Assembly (NCBI RefSeq): GCF_964340395.1
Contig: NC_135565.1
Span: forward strand, 22,536,209 to 22,600,208
Length of the DNA stretch: 64,000 nt
Direction of reading: 5' to 3'
From: Glandiceps talaboti
Lineage: Eukaryota > Hemichordata > Enteropneusta > Spengelidae
Part shown: positions 11,800 to 51,700 of the stretch, piece by piece
Numbering within the stretch: the stretch's first letter is position 1
Layout: every line of letters begins with the position of its first letter
Position numbers and translations under genes: made by a program
The notes under the pieces: generated by a model
The model's input: the letters and a program-made list of their open reading frames with translations, nothing else
What the model was told of the DNA's origin: nothing
The model's database searches: none

Positions 11800-39450
<27,651 letters not shown>

Positions 39451-40904
39451 TTGATCATATGATTCACTACTGAGTCTCTGTAGAGACCGTTCACTCCACC
39501 ATGCTTCACTGAACAGGTCGCACAATATGAGTACTTTGAATAGCAACCGGCTTTTTTGATCATCAGAAACCAGATGTACGTTTCTGTGTGAGGGCCGCCG
39601 TTGGCACAACTTACTTTCATCTAACTCCCTCTTTAAGCGACTATGCCGACAATAGAACATGTCTTGCATGTGAGTAATATTATAGTACCAAAATTGTTGT
39701 ACAATCAATGCCTGGTATTCAATATTTCTGTGCAATGGTGGGGGTGGGGTGGGGTTAGCGGATTTTACAGAGTTGAACAGAGCTTGGCGATTATCAAATA
39801 TTCACATATTTAGTTTTTATATTTCACTCAGAATGGTTTTTCATTCATATTTGCATTAAATGATGTACTCTACATGCACGAAAAATTAGTTTGTTGCGCC
39901 AGCAGATAACAATATATAATATTTTTAATATGCAAGTCACCTGTGTACATTTAGCTTTAGTTATTGTTACAAAAACATGGAATATTACCATTTAGAAGAA
40001 AAAAAGTCACAAACTTGATGATAAAGTCTTACACATATGTGTTGTCTTTAAGCAGACCTTTATTGAAAAATGAACGACGCCAGCGACATTAATTAAATCT
40101 ACATGACTTGATTAATTTTCTTAGGAGTATTACGACTAATATGCAGTTGAGAAATGTTTCCTGTTCATTTTTACATTTCAGGTAAGGTATGAGATTTTGC
40201 ATTTTCTTAGAAGTATTTTCTCTTTTTTTCTATCATGTTCATACCGATTGAAATACAAGTTACTAACTTACAGGTAGTTAAACCATATAGATAATATTCT
40301 TAGAAATGTACGTTTTATTTCAGGAGCATGGACATTTCTCCGTCTATATGTTGTAATAACAAAATGAATCCCTTTGAGCTCAAGACTGACGGATCTTATC
40401 AGAAATTTCAACAAGATGTGATACAAAATTTACACCTGTCCTCCATGGAGTGCACGCCCTGCATACCGAATTGCCCATTTCTAATACCAAAGGTTATTGA
40501 ATCGAAATACCAGCGAATAAGAACTATTTAATATAGTATTCTCCTTTGTCTTTCATTTACTTTAATTCCCATGTATTGTCATTTTTTGTTAACAAAGCAC
40601 CATACCGGTCATCACCTGAAGGAAATCGTATCCGTTTGTTGTGTATCGCCGCCATCTGTTCTATTCCCATATGCTACCCTAATATACACCAAATCAAAAA
40701 TCAAACTTAATATTTCTATATATTTTCATACAAAATTAATCCTTTCCTAATAACAATATTTCTGCTATTGAGATTTCACACGACTGCCAAGAATCATCGA
40801 AAAAAATGATCTGGTTTTACACTATTTTAACATGATTGGCTTTGAAACTAGTAATTTGAGGTTACTCAATTATGTTGTCGATTATAAAGTGTTGTGTACT
40901 TAAA

Positions 40905-41280
40905 TGACATCACTATAGTAAAGGTCAGTACATCTAGATCTAATGGTAGTATCATTGGTAGGGAAGATTTGAAGATTTAAGGCAATTTTAGACTACATAT
41001 CTTGGCGAACATTTCATATTTTTAAAAAAACAATACCTTCTAAAGTTGCATAGGGGAAGAGGTTTAAGAAAAGTTATAACAGTTAACAGGTTGGTGCACC
41101 GATTTTTGGATGAATGAAGGAGTGATCCCTGGGAGTGAGAGACTCCTAGGGGCCCCAGCAGATGTGGAGGTTTTGGGGTTTTATTGAGGCAACTTTTAGG
41201 TTATTCATAGCCTTTGAAGTAATATTTCCAAGCTTTGAAAAGCTAACGTAAATGTAAGTTTTAAATGAGTTTCGCATGTC
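40905..41280 (+). repeat. Dispersed repeat, family X, plus-oriented copy
   Basis: Equivalent of 6,780-7,167, ending at an ATAC microsatellite (41,281-41,314). Confidence 0.6.
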
Positions 41281-41402
41281 ATACATACATACATACATAC
41301 ATACATACATACATAAGGTGGTTTATCGTATATGTCTTTCTATGAACATAAATACATGTCACGTTTATTATACTATGTTTCCCAATTTGATTTAGATCAC
41401 AG

Positions 41403-41489
41403 AATCTATTAATGAAATACTTGATATCACGAGTGATTTGGTAAAATTGACTTCTGTTAACTTGGAAGGAAGTATAGTTATTGTCGAAG
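41403..41489 (+). CDS. Exon resembling an adhesion-GPCR/GAIN-type ectodomain (partial gene)
   Basis: 87 bp, acceptor TAGATCACAG, donor GTAAAC, phase 1-1. Reads [28 protein letters not shown]: the amphipathic-helix pattern found N-terminal to GAIN domains. It splices in frame to 42,048. The duplicate at 7,321 is frameshifted. No upstream exons or downstream 7TM exons were found, so this is a fragment or a gene remnant. Confidence 0.4.
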
Positions 41490-42047
41490 GTAAACATTTG
41501 ATTTTTCTTAAATTTCTCAGACGTTTTTCTTTATCTACAAAGTTTTTTTTATTCGAATTTTGGTGACAAACTAAAATTTCACATAACTTTTTGTCGTCTT
41601 GTCACGTTTATATCATAGATGTGTCAGACCCAAGCATGAAACGCATAGTCCAGTAGAACAGTAGAAATACATGCTAAGGCTACGATATGACACCTCTATG
41701 TAAACCGTCAATAGTCAATTCTCTAGGCGTCTCTTATCCGCTTTAGACACTGTTAGTACGTGTTGTCACTTCTAATATTCATTCCAGTTTTTTACCATAC
41801 ACAAATGAAGGTGTTTTATCCATACTTAGGAAGATCCCAACGGATTTGCTGGTAAACAAATACAGCTTGATGGTTGTTTAAAAGAGCTTTTTCAAATGTT
41901 ACAACATTTACAGAGTTACAAATGTTTGCAAAATGGACTTTATCTTGTTCATGTTATCTAATCTAAATTGCAAACAAATTATTATAACTATTCTCAGTTG
42001 TCATTCAACATATCAATTTATTTGTTTGTTTGTTTTGCACTGTGAAG

Positions 42048-42357
42048 AACTGGCGTCGAGTATCGATGTCATTGTTGATGCAGTTTCGCCAATGAAGGAG
42101 ATAAAGACTTCATCTGAACGGTCAATAGCAGACACCGTGAAGGTGTTCACAGAAACGGTCATGAAAACCATAGAGGCGTTATCACTCTTTGTGCTAAGTA
42201 AGATGGAAGCTGATTCAGACCCTGTAATCATTACTTCTACATCCTTGGTAATGCACCGAGAGGCAGGATCCTACTCTAGTATGGGAAGCAAGTCTGTAGA
42301 CCTTAGCCAGAAGAAGGATTTGACCTACCGTGTTCTGAATATATGTTTCCCAATATG
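42048..42357 (+). CDS. Second exon of the adhesion-GPCR/GAIN-like fragment, probably degenerate
   Basis: After acceptor TGTGAAG the frame continues from 41,489: ELASSIDVIVDAVSPM, ERSIADTVKVFTETVMKTIE, then DPVIITSTSLVMHRE, a pattern like the pre-GAIN/GAIN strand region. A donor-like GTAAGA at 42,198 keeps phase 1, but the frame also runs on to a TGA at 42,355-42,357. Past a one-base shift the text FPNMSKEEAVRTYD with a GTGAGT donor follows, suggesting a frameshift. Function uncertain. Confidence 0.4.
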
Positions 42358-42359
42358 AG

Positions 42360-43090
42360 CAAAGAAGAAGCTGTACGTACATATGATAGTGAGTAAATAA
42401 GTGAGAATTATGTCATTTGTAGGGATTACTCGCTGTTTCACACCACTACAGTTCTCTCCTGAGTCTAATACATGCACATACAGTGACAATTGTTCCTGTT
42501 CCATGACTGTTCCTGACTGCTATGTATTCCTAGTTGAATGGTCAAACTTGTGGGTATTCACTCCAAACATGCTGATCACAAGATCTTACACCTCCTACTT
42601 AATTCCTTTTATTTGTCTACACTACTTGTTAATCAAACATCTCTGCCAGATGATCTACATCTCACATTTTTATTATCATGTATTTTCTTGTGTTGACGTA
42701 CAGACTTCAGTGGCAGTGTCAATCAACTTAGAAGGATATTAAGTGGGAAGTATATCGTCTGTTAGTGAAACATTGTGGTGAATGCTGATAGCTAAAACTT
42801 AAAGGAATTGAAATATTCTTTTAATTGTTAGTTCACATGAATAAATATGAACTGTGATTTCAATGTTCAATGTCTTTTAGTAAATTCTGGAACGAAACTT
42901 AGAAATGGTCAGGTGACAACCATCCCCTAAGTAGCGCGTGCAAACCCCTCAGCATAATAATAGACACGTGGTATACTTAATAGATTGTACATATATAGAC
43001 ATTCAAATATCCATCTTCACAGAGAACTCACAGACCATACAATGAAACACTTTCAAAGAGAAAGTTGGGTCAATCGCTGCTTTATGTGTG
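42360..43090. other. No recognised feature
   Basis: AT-rich sequence; one short ORF (42,401-42,742) shows no domain or splice support. Confidence 0.5.
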
Positions 43091-43094
43091 TCCC

Positions 43095-43151
<57 letters not shown>

Positions 43152-43201
43152 GTCTGTCTGTCTGTCTGTCGTCTGTATGTATGTATGTATGTATGTATGT
43201 A

Positions 43202-43289
<88 letters not shown>

Positions 43290-43307
43290 AGTCAGTCAGT
43301 CAGTCAC
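43095..43307. repeat. (CTGT)n microsatellite with ATGT and CAGT tracts
   Basis: Tetranucleotide tract interrupted by an ATGT block and ending in CAGT units. Confidence 0.95.
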
Positions 43308-43767
43308 AATTAACTATTATATGCCTTTCAAACAACATGTTTATCCTCAAATGGTTGTAGTAATCACGTACATTTACCTATTTAATTAAATTAAACAAGC
43401 AGATACGCAGGCCATGATGTTACTATGGCAATGCCAATTATGAACGTATTTTTCTGATTAAAGATATTGTGGTTAATTAAAAAAATTTAACTTCAAGAAA
43501 ACTAGATGAATTATAAACGAAAGGACTTCAACAAATACATTAATATGTATCACGTGACATATAATTAATGTTTAAATGTTATAATTGAACACTTTGTATG
43601 TCATTGTCATTTTAGAAATATATGTCCCTTGGGGATCAATAAATGTAGACTCTAATTAAACGTGCATTTAGTATCATGACTAGACGGGTTTCAGGTTAAA
43701 CTCAGCTCAAAAGACTTGTTAAAGTGTTTCTTCCAACAACCGAGGTAGTGTTCTATTGCTTACTCAT

Positions 43768-44056
<289 letters not shown>

Positions 44057-44479
44057 GTTACCAAATAATTAACTTCTTAAAGGTACTTTTTTGAGCCCTA
44101 GGTACACACAAATGGCTACCTGAAAGCAGGTATTCAAAGCTATCATTTAATGAATGAGATGTATGACATTTCCTATGGAGCGCCTGGTTGTAAGGATTAT
44201 CCCTACAACTCTACTACATACAATTCTCGATAGTCTGGTCTAATAGCTCTTAAAGAGATATTCAGTTTACCAAACCATCAGAAAATATCACATCATATCA
44301 TATCATTAGCTAGGTACTGCTAAAAGCATACCGTTCTTCAATAGTCAATCTGTTCAAAGTATCTCAGTTCATGTCAGTATTTCTAGCAGTACTTAAGACA
44401 CGTAAAATAAATTGACAATGTTTTTAAATTGAAGTTGTGAATAAAATATGTGTGCACCACAACTTAAAGCAATTCGCTC

Positions 44480-44485
44480 TTTATT
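44480..44485 (-). terminator. Poly(A) signal of the UGT gene
   Basis: AATAAA on the minus strand, about 10 nt after the UGT stop codon, implying a very short 3' UTR. Confidence 0.6.
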
Positions 44486-44494
44486 TTGGTTTAT

Positions 44495-44759
44495 CTATTC
44501 AATAATTCTAAATCGAATGAATTTGAAAAAGGCACATAATATCACCCAACACAACTTCAATACAACAGCAGTGATAAATAGTAGAATACAATACACGTCA
44601 ACCATGCAGTACTCATGAAATGGTAGCGCTTGACCAGCATGACGTAGATGTGCGCCCCCATGAGTCAGAATATGTTCAATCCAATATACAGCTCTGTCAA
44701 CAGGTCGAAGTGCTTGGCTACGATGAATTGAAGAGAGGAAATTGGCGTTTTCCTTATAG
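44495..44759 (-). CDS. UGT exon 4: C-terminal and transmembrane part
   Basis: 265 bp, phase 2 in, TAG stop. Reads YKENANFLSS, RPVDRAVYWIEHILTHGGAH, then a hydrophobic helix (VYCILLFITAVVLKLC-WVILCAFF) and tail KFIRFRIIE. Acceptor CTATTTCAG. Confidence 0.9.
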
Positions 44760-44826
44760 CTGAAATAGATAAGTGATATATTAAACAGCGATAGTAATGT
44801 ATATACACCCACACCAAAATACGTAT

Positions 44827-44868
<42 letters not shown>

Positions 44869-44961
44869 TGTGACAGACAGACAAATAGAGACAGAGACAG
44901 TGACAGACAGACAGACAGACATGTACAGAGACATACATACATACATACATACATACATACA

Positions 44962-44993
<32 letters not shown>

Positions 44994-45157
44994 CATACAT
45001 ACATACGTACATACATACATACACACATTCACAAACATACATACATACATACATACATACATACATACATACATACATACATACATACATACATACATAC
45101 ATACATACATACATACATACAGACATACATACATACATACATACATACATACATACA

Positions 45158-45188
<31 letters not shown>

Positions 45189-46076
45189 GATTTACTTCAG
45201 CAACACATATATTCACTTCAGAATCACCTTTTGTCGGTACAAACTGTTTGAATTGCATCATAGAACTGCACCTCATTTAGTGTTTTAATGTCAAGTTGTA
45301 TTGCCATTCCCTTTTCTGTTAGTCTCACCATGTTGTCAAACGTATCTCCCGCCATTATTGGTAATCCGACAACTGGAACAGCGTGGTAAATAGCTTCAAA
45401 AACACCGTTTATACCGCCATGATATACCAAGGCTTTGGTTTTGGGATGACCTGTGATACAGAGAAAGTTGGACAAAGGAAAATGTGGATGACTCATAATA
45501 GAAAAGGGGTTCGGAAAACAGCAGTAACAGAAATGACAATACAAGCAAGTAGTAGGATACACTGGGAACTCTGTTCTTTATATATGCACGCGCGTTCCAA
45601 CTTGTAACTGAAACTTACATCACACAAGAATGCACGCGCATTCCAACTTGTAACTCAAACTTACACCACACAAGAAATTTTGATTTGATCGTCTGCCTTA
45701 TCGTCGGGCTGCGTGCTGATTGGTTGATTATGTATAACGTATGACTATATAATGAGTTCATCAGAAACGGCAACAATGTTAACAACAACAACGTATAATA
45801 CAAAATATGAATCAATAAATGTAATTCACGACAGAAAATAAAATATATAAAATCCCCAATTATTTTCTTCATTTGTTACTCTCACCAATTGTATCATGAA
45901 GATTGTTTTAAATCGGTTTGTGATTGTGGTTATGGGATGAACAGACGAATGTCTGATGATCGCACTATGCGTGAAACTCCGAGTTACAACCAAGAAAGAG
46001 TTCCAGTACTACCAAAACTATTACGCTCTGCCACTGCGGTATAGAGCACTGTCTTAGCAGATTGATACTCACAGAG

Positions 46077-46169
<93 letters not shown>

Positions 46170-49100
46170 TTGATATAAGTTTTGCTATCAAAATGTGAAT
46201 TACCTAACAAATCATTTTGTGGTAACCATGACAACACCTTAGTATTGTTGCCAACGTTACGTGCTTCGGTGTCACATTTCCAAACAACATTCTGTGGCAA
46301 TCTTGCAAACACAGAGGCGAACATTTCTAATTTCTCAGAACCAAACATCAGATATGTTCCCATGGAGACCACAATCACTCCAGCATCTCCTGCGCTCTCA
46401 TAAAAATCTTCCAACTCCTATCAAAAGATATGTAGCAGGTTAAAATATTCAGTGATTATAATTGTGATCACGTGACGTGTATAATAGCCGACATTTTTAG
46501 GATTGATATTTTCAAAAGATTATCCTCGTAAACTTTTCTTTAAAGTTTGTATTTTGTAACGTTATTGGGTGCAGCTTTAAGTTTTGAGCTTTCCATCAAC
46601 AGAAAAGAGTAAAAAAAATAGTTGCTCTTAAATGCTTAGTTTAAATGTGTTATCAGGGAGTCATTTGTTGTTTGTCTTAGCTAAGCCATAATAACGGTTG
46701 AGAACTACCATCCAAGACACTTTTAATAGCACAAGAATTCGATACATCATCTTGAATATGTATCCATGCATGTCTCATCCGTAATGCCTGTAATTAGAAT
46801 TATGATGATCAAATAGTAAGACACTTAGATGACACTGGTGTAGAGAAAGAAACCCGTTAACCTTGTTATGGCAGTGTAGCTGAAAATAAAAACAAAATCT
46901 TGTTTCGACCCTAACGTAAAAGTAATTTGCCATTGTTCTATACCACCCTATAGCCGTCGTCTGATCAATTCAAATATTAAACTACTTACCATCCTATAGC
47001 CGTCGTCTGATCAATTCAACATTAAACTACTTACCATCCTATAGCCGTCGTTTGATCAATTCAACATTAAACTACTTACCATCCTATAGCCGTTGTCTGA
47101 TCAATTCAACATTAAACTACTTACCATCCTATAGCCATCGTCTGATCAATTCAACATTAAACTACTTACCATCCTATAGCCATCGTCTGATCAATTCAAC
47201 ATTAAACTACTTACCATCCTATAGCCATCGTTTGATCAATTCAACATTAAACTACTTACCATCCTATAGCCATCGTTTGATCAATTCAACATTAAACTAC
47301 TTACCATCCTATAGCCGTTGTTTGATCAATTCAACATTAAACTACTTACCATCCTATAGCCATCGTCTGATCAATTCAACATTAAACTACTTACCATCCT
47401 ATAGCCATCGTTTGATCAATTCAACATTACACTACTTACCATCCTTTGGACGTCGTTTGATCAATTCAACATTAAACTACTTACCATCCTATAGCCATCG
47501 TCTGATCAATTCAACATTAGACTACTTACCATCCTATAGCCATCGTCTGATCAATTCAACATTAAACTACTTACCATCCTATAGCCATCGTCTGATCAAT
47601 TCAACATTAAACTACTTACCATCCTATAGCCATCGTCTGATCAATTCAACATTAAACTACTTACCATCCTATAGCCATCGTCTGATCAATTCAACATTAA
47701 ACTACTTACCATCCTATAGCCATCGTCTGATCAATTCAACATTAAACTACTTACCATCCTTTAGACGTCGTTTGATCAATTCAACATTAAACTACTTACC
47801 ATCCTATAGCCATCGTTTGATCAATTCAACATTAAACTACTTACCATCCTATAGCCATCGTGTGATCAATTCAACATTAAACTACTTACCATCCTATAGC
47901 CATCGTCTGATCAATTCAACATTAAACTACTTACCATCCTATAGCCGTTGTCTGATCAATTCAACATTAAACTACTTACCATCCTATAGTCGTCGTCTGA
48001 TCAATTCAACATTAAACTACTTACCATCCTATAGCCATCGTTTGATCAATTCAACATTAAACTACTTACCATCCTATAGCCATCGTTTGATCAATTCAAC
48101 ATTAAACTACTTACCATCCTATAGCCGTCGTTTGATCAATTCAACATTAAACTACTTACCATCCTATAGCCATCGTGTGATCAATTCAACATTAAACTAC
48201 TTACCATCCTATAGCCATCGTTTGATCAATTCAACATTAAACTACTTACCATCCTTTAGACGTCGTTTGATCAATTCAACATTAAACTACTTACCATCCT
48301 ATAGCCATCGTCTGATCAATTCAACATTAAACTACTTACCATCCTTTAGACGTCGTTTGATCAATTCAACATTAAACTACTTACCATCCTATAGCCATCG
48401 TCTGATCAATTCAACATTAAACTACTTACCATCCTATAGCCATCGTTTGATCAATTCAACATTAAACTACTTACCATCCTATAGCCATCGTCTGATCAAT
48501 TCAACATTAAACTACTTACCATCATATAGCCATCGTCTGATCAATTCAACATTAAACTACTTTACCTTGTTCAACTGTCCTGCTGGTTTTGTTAGCAAAC
48601 CACCGACAAGCTTGACGTTTGGGGTCAAAGGTCGTGGGAATTCTAACGAGAAGTCTGTGTTAAATAATCTCAGTTCTGCCCTTTCAAGTGTTTCGTGAAT
48701 AGTTCGTTCCGGTGTGATGTTATATTTTTGTTTGATTGTTTCAAAAGGTTCAATCATGATGCTTCTTTGTAAGTAAACTTGAAGTGTGAAGTAAAACACA
48801 TTCTTCATTCTTTGAAAGAAGGACATTCGGTCAGAGTATCCGCTGAATGACTCTGTGATGTATGAAAGTGGGTTAGGTATTCGATATGAAATCACGTGAT
48901 TTGATAACATGCGACTTAAGGATATGAAGACAAATGGGATGTTAAGATAGTCTGCAACAATGGCAGGACACACTAAAAGTTCTTCGCCAAAAATGAGGTC
49001 AGCGTTTAGTTGTTTTAACTTCTGCAAGACAGTGTCATCCTGAATGAGTCCTTCACACGATCCTGTTAATACCTTAACCAATGGTCGGAGTATCTCATCA

Positions 49101-49438
49101 ATGTTGCTACTTTCACGTGACGTCACAAGTCGTACGTACTCTTCTTTTCCGAGGTCAACATCTTCTCCGGAATTTACGTCCTTGTGACAGACAAGTTCGC
49201 ACTTTACATTTTCGGGATTTCTGCATAACGGCGAAGCTTCACTGACAACCATTATTATTTCATGTCCATTGTGCTGTAAACTATTAATTATCTTAGTCAT
49301 AGCCATGATATGACTTCCATCTCCAATCGGAAATACTATAATACGACGAGGTGATACTAAGCTGGCGAATAAAAGTAGATACGAGGCTGTAGTCAACATA
49401 GAACCTCTAGGACAAGCCAATTGTAATAGCAACGCCAT
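44495..49438 (-). CDS. UDP-glycosyltransferase (UGT family), complete, 4 exons, 524 aa
   Basis: Transfers a sugar from a UDP-sugar to small lipophilic acceptors in family members; a type I ER membrane enzyme. Exons (minus): 49,438-48,566; 46,417-46,204; 45,450-45,228; 44,759-44,495, with phases 0, 1 and 2 matching across all junctions. The N-terminal half has a signal peptide and the GDGSH motif (probable catalytic His43). The C-terminal half has WLPQNDLLGHP and the signature YHGG-INGVFEAI, then a membrane helix with short basic tail. Length is normal for the family. Oddity: the donor-contact motif usually D-Q reads D-T (AGDTFDN), in the orphan exon at 7,832 too. Start at 49,438 has strong context (ACAATGG). 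A relic exon and an orphan exon nearby suggest a former UGT cluster. Confidence 0.9.
44829..44867. repeat. (TG)n microsatellite in UGT intron 3
   Basis: Pure TG tract followed by short ACAG tracts. Confidence 0.95.
44930..45187. repeat. (ATAC)n microsatellite in UGT intron 3
   Basis: Long ATAC array ending 40 bp from the UGT exon 3 donor. The same tract type is the fusion point in the duplicate at 7.4-7.8 kb. Confidence 0.95.
45228..45450 (-). CDS. UGT exon 3: UDP-sugar-binding signature
   Basis: 223 bp, phase 1 to 2. Contains HPKTKALVYHGG, FEAIYHAVPVVGLPIM and GDTFDN. Acceptor GTATCACAG, donor AAAAG|GTGATT. Confidence 0.92.
46079..46166. repeat. (AT)n microsatellite in UGT intron 2
   Basis: About 43 AT units, 40 bp from the exon 2 donor. 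Confidence 0.95.
46204..46417 (-). CDS. UGT exon 2
   Basis: 214 bp, phase 0 to 1. Reads ELEDFYESAGDAGVIVVSMG, LPQNVVWKCD and WLPQNDLL. Acceptor TTTTGATAG, donor GTAATT. Confidence 0.92.
46940..48563 (-). repeat. 45-bp splice-donor minisatellite in UGT intron 1 (about 36 units)
   Basis: Unit on the minus strand contains ATG|GTAAGTAGTTTAATG, and the array begins at the exon 1 donor itself (AAG|GTAAAGTAGTTTAATG). Each unit thus repeats a donor-like sequence, mostly with the stronger GTAAGT core. Differences among units are mainly CATCG/CGTCG/CGTTG and CTGA/TTGA/GTGA. 45 bp is a multiple of 3, which creates a spurious 548-codon plus-strand frame. Confidence 0.95.
48566..49438 (-). CDS. UGT exon 1: signal peptide and acceptor-binding domain
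   Basis: 873 bp (291 codons), donor AACAAG|GTAAAG, phase 0. Signal peptide MLTTASYLLLFASLVSPRR (or from the upstream Met), then IIVFPIGDGSHIMAMTKI. The usual N-terminal UGT blocks follow, ending LTPNVKLVGGLLTKPAGQ. Confidence 0.92.
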
Positions 49439-49799
49439 TGTTGAACAAAGTCCACAGTCAGGTTTAGGTCAGAAAATGACGACCTGGTCTGTGACAACTA
49501 AAATAGCATGTTATGTCAACAAACCTTTGATTATCCAATCACAATCCTCGTACTTGTTTGTGGTAACTCCAAACCATCATTTTGATTCTTGGGAAGGTCA
49601 AGTGCGACTAGTAAGTACATGGAGAGAGTTTGTTGACGAACACTGAGTCGTTTTATGATAATAGATACACTGCAATTATACTATATGAATATAAAATGTA
49701 CATAAAACGATGAAAAATTAAAGCATCGCAACAAACATAACAGCGTCAGTCAACAATGTTGCCTCAAAAACAATACCAGCAGCAAATACATCTTATCTC

Positions 49800-49910
49800 T
49801 GGGGGTAAAGCAAGGCTTACGCCTCTCAATTGATATAATTGATGAGCGCCACCACGAGTCAGTATGTGTATAAATAGTTTATCAGTCGGGTAGAGGTCCT
49901 GCTGTAACAG
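49800..49910 (-). pseudogene. Relic of a UGT terminal exon
   Basis: Minus-strand frame reads QQDLYPTDKLFIHILTRGGA-HQLYQL, aligning with exon 4 of the intact gene (QALRPVDRAVYWIEHILTHGGAHL). The following hydrophobic stretch is broken by stops. No other exons of this copy were recognised. Confidence 0.5.
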
Positions 49911-49919
49911 TAACACTCA

Positions 49920-51590
49920 ACAGTAAAAAGTTCAAATAATGATAATTACACTGTATATTTAGTACATTTACTGATACACTCTGCTGCATTATGTAAACAA
50001 GTATTCTATACACATTTACGTTACAAGGCCTACTAAAAGATTGTGTGATTCCGATTACGCTAGATTTTAGAATAGGTGGGGTAGGTACATTTTTTATTTA
50101 TTTTATTTCATGTTGGGTGTCTAGTTCAGGTTTTCCATTGTTTTCCAAATGGTCTCTGTGTTATTTATTTAATTTCTTCCCATCAGAAGTACAACCATTA
50201 TAGCTTGGAAGAACACATTTAGAGTGTCTTCTTTAAAGTTGATGTCAGTTTCCGCATCCACAAGTTTTGCGATATTATCTTTTTTTTCTCGAATACGTAA
50301 AAAAAGTGTAGGGTCTGCAGTGAAAAACTAGGTGGGGGTCGGGTAACTGGAACCAAACAATTACTTGCATGGTCCAATTACTTATCAATCTCGTCACGGT
50401 ATTCTAGCCAACAACACTAATGAGAAAACATTTCAGTTTGTAAAAAATCTTCTTTTTAAGTACACATTATGTTATGTTAGGGGTGAGGAAGGGGGACAAA
50501 TAGTGAAACGATTAAAGTGTGTGACCCCACAGAGATCAAATTAATTGATATACTTGTATCTATACTTTCACATCTCTACGAATTACTCTCTCCACATTGC
50601 ACCACAACAAACAATAGTAATCCTAGATACCAGTAGACATTTTGTATAACTTGTTTAAAAAAATAGTTGATGACTTTCCTAGTGTTGGGTTTATAACGAT
50701 TACTTTGTTGCTTGTCCTCGCATGGGAAAGTAGAAAGTTTGTGGATGAAGGCAACTATATGAATGCTATTAAATAAGATATGTTAATAAAACTGTCACGG
50801 TATATATTGGTGAGAAATAAATTAAGGGCTTTCTTTCAACACAAACACTGTGATGGTAGTATTGCAATATTATTTGTATCGCGCAACATCCATCCGTTCA
50901 TAATACTGATTCCGTTCTTCTCGTTTAAAAGAAACGTGCTCTCGTTTGGACATTTTTCAGTGGACATACTTTCACGTCCGTTCACTCATGAAACCCGTAT
51001 GTTACATATTGTTGGAGATATCGCTACTTGGCTCCAATATATAGTCTATACGTAAGCAGTCATCAACCTTTCGTGTTCCACAACCGATTTACAGAGTCGA
51101 CCATTACATACGTCATGCATACGACAAATCGTCTAAGGTGCTATCCCATAGTTAAAGGATCTCTGTATAAAGTACTTATGATTTGAAGACGGATGTCTAT
51201 ACAGTAAGCACTTAAGTATTTACAAAATAGGAAAGAAACGTGAAGAGGACGTCAGTTGATTTTTTCACAATCTACAAGTCCTCTTCGCCGCCACTTCTGT
51301 ATTCAGTGGACCGTTGATTTACACAAAAACCTTCGTTCAATACATCTACTCGTATGACGTTTACAAATACAAACCAACACATACACATTCTATGTCTCAG
51401 TCGGAACGCCTTTTATTATTTCTAAAGTTGAAAGGAAATCCTCTTTGATAACCTTGCCTTTCAAATTTGCGCTTAAGTAGCACGACTTTGAAAATACGAC
51501 AAACCCTGTTGTCGTGTTTGATCGAGCCATGTTTTTTGTCCTAACAATGGGTATTTTTGAGGATTTGTACCTATCGTATATACTCTAGTT
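49920..51590. other. No recognised gene
   Basis: AT-rich sequence with short unsupported ORFs (for example 50,780-51,055). No repeats or splice-linked frames seen. Confidence 0.5.
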
Positions 51591-51599
51591 ATACACGGT

Positions 51600-51700
51600 G
51601 TATGTATGGATTCTGTGATCTAAATTCAATTGGGAAACATATAAGAAACATGCCCAGTATTTGTGTTCATCGAAGACTGATACGATAAACTACCTTATGT
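51600..51700 (-). repeat. Inverted third copy of the 41,281-41,410 boundary
   Basis: GATTCTGTGATCTAAATTCA and GTTCATCGAAGAC-GATACGATAAAC are the reverse complement of sequence flanking the adhesion-GPCR-like exon, next to an ATGT tract that corresponds to the ATAC tract there. Confidence 0.65.

Noticed and set aside
40328-40531. Possible coding exon (short plus-strand ORF)
   Set aside because: The duplicates at 5,090-5,280 and 6,263-6,420 carry indels and stops in this frame, and no splice-linked partner was found.
46940-48563. CRISPR-like array
   Set aside because: Units are contiguous and nearly identical with no unique spacers, in a eukaryotic intron. The same applies to 1-3,040.
47052-48698. 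548-codon plus-strand frame with a 15-aa repeat
   Set aside because: By-product of the 45-bp minisatellite in UGT intron 1, and it overlaps UGT exon 1 on the other strand.
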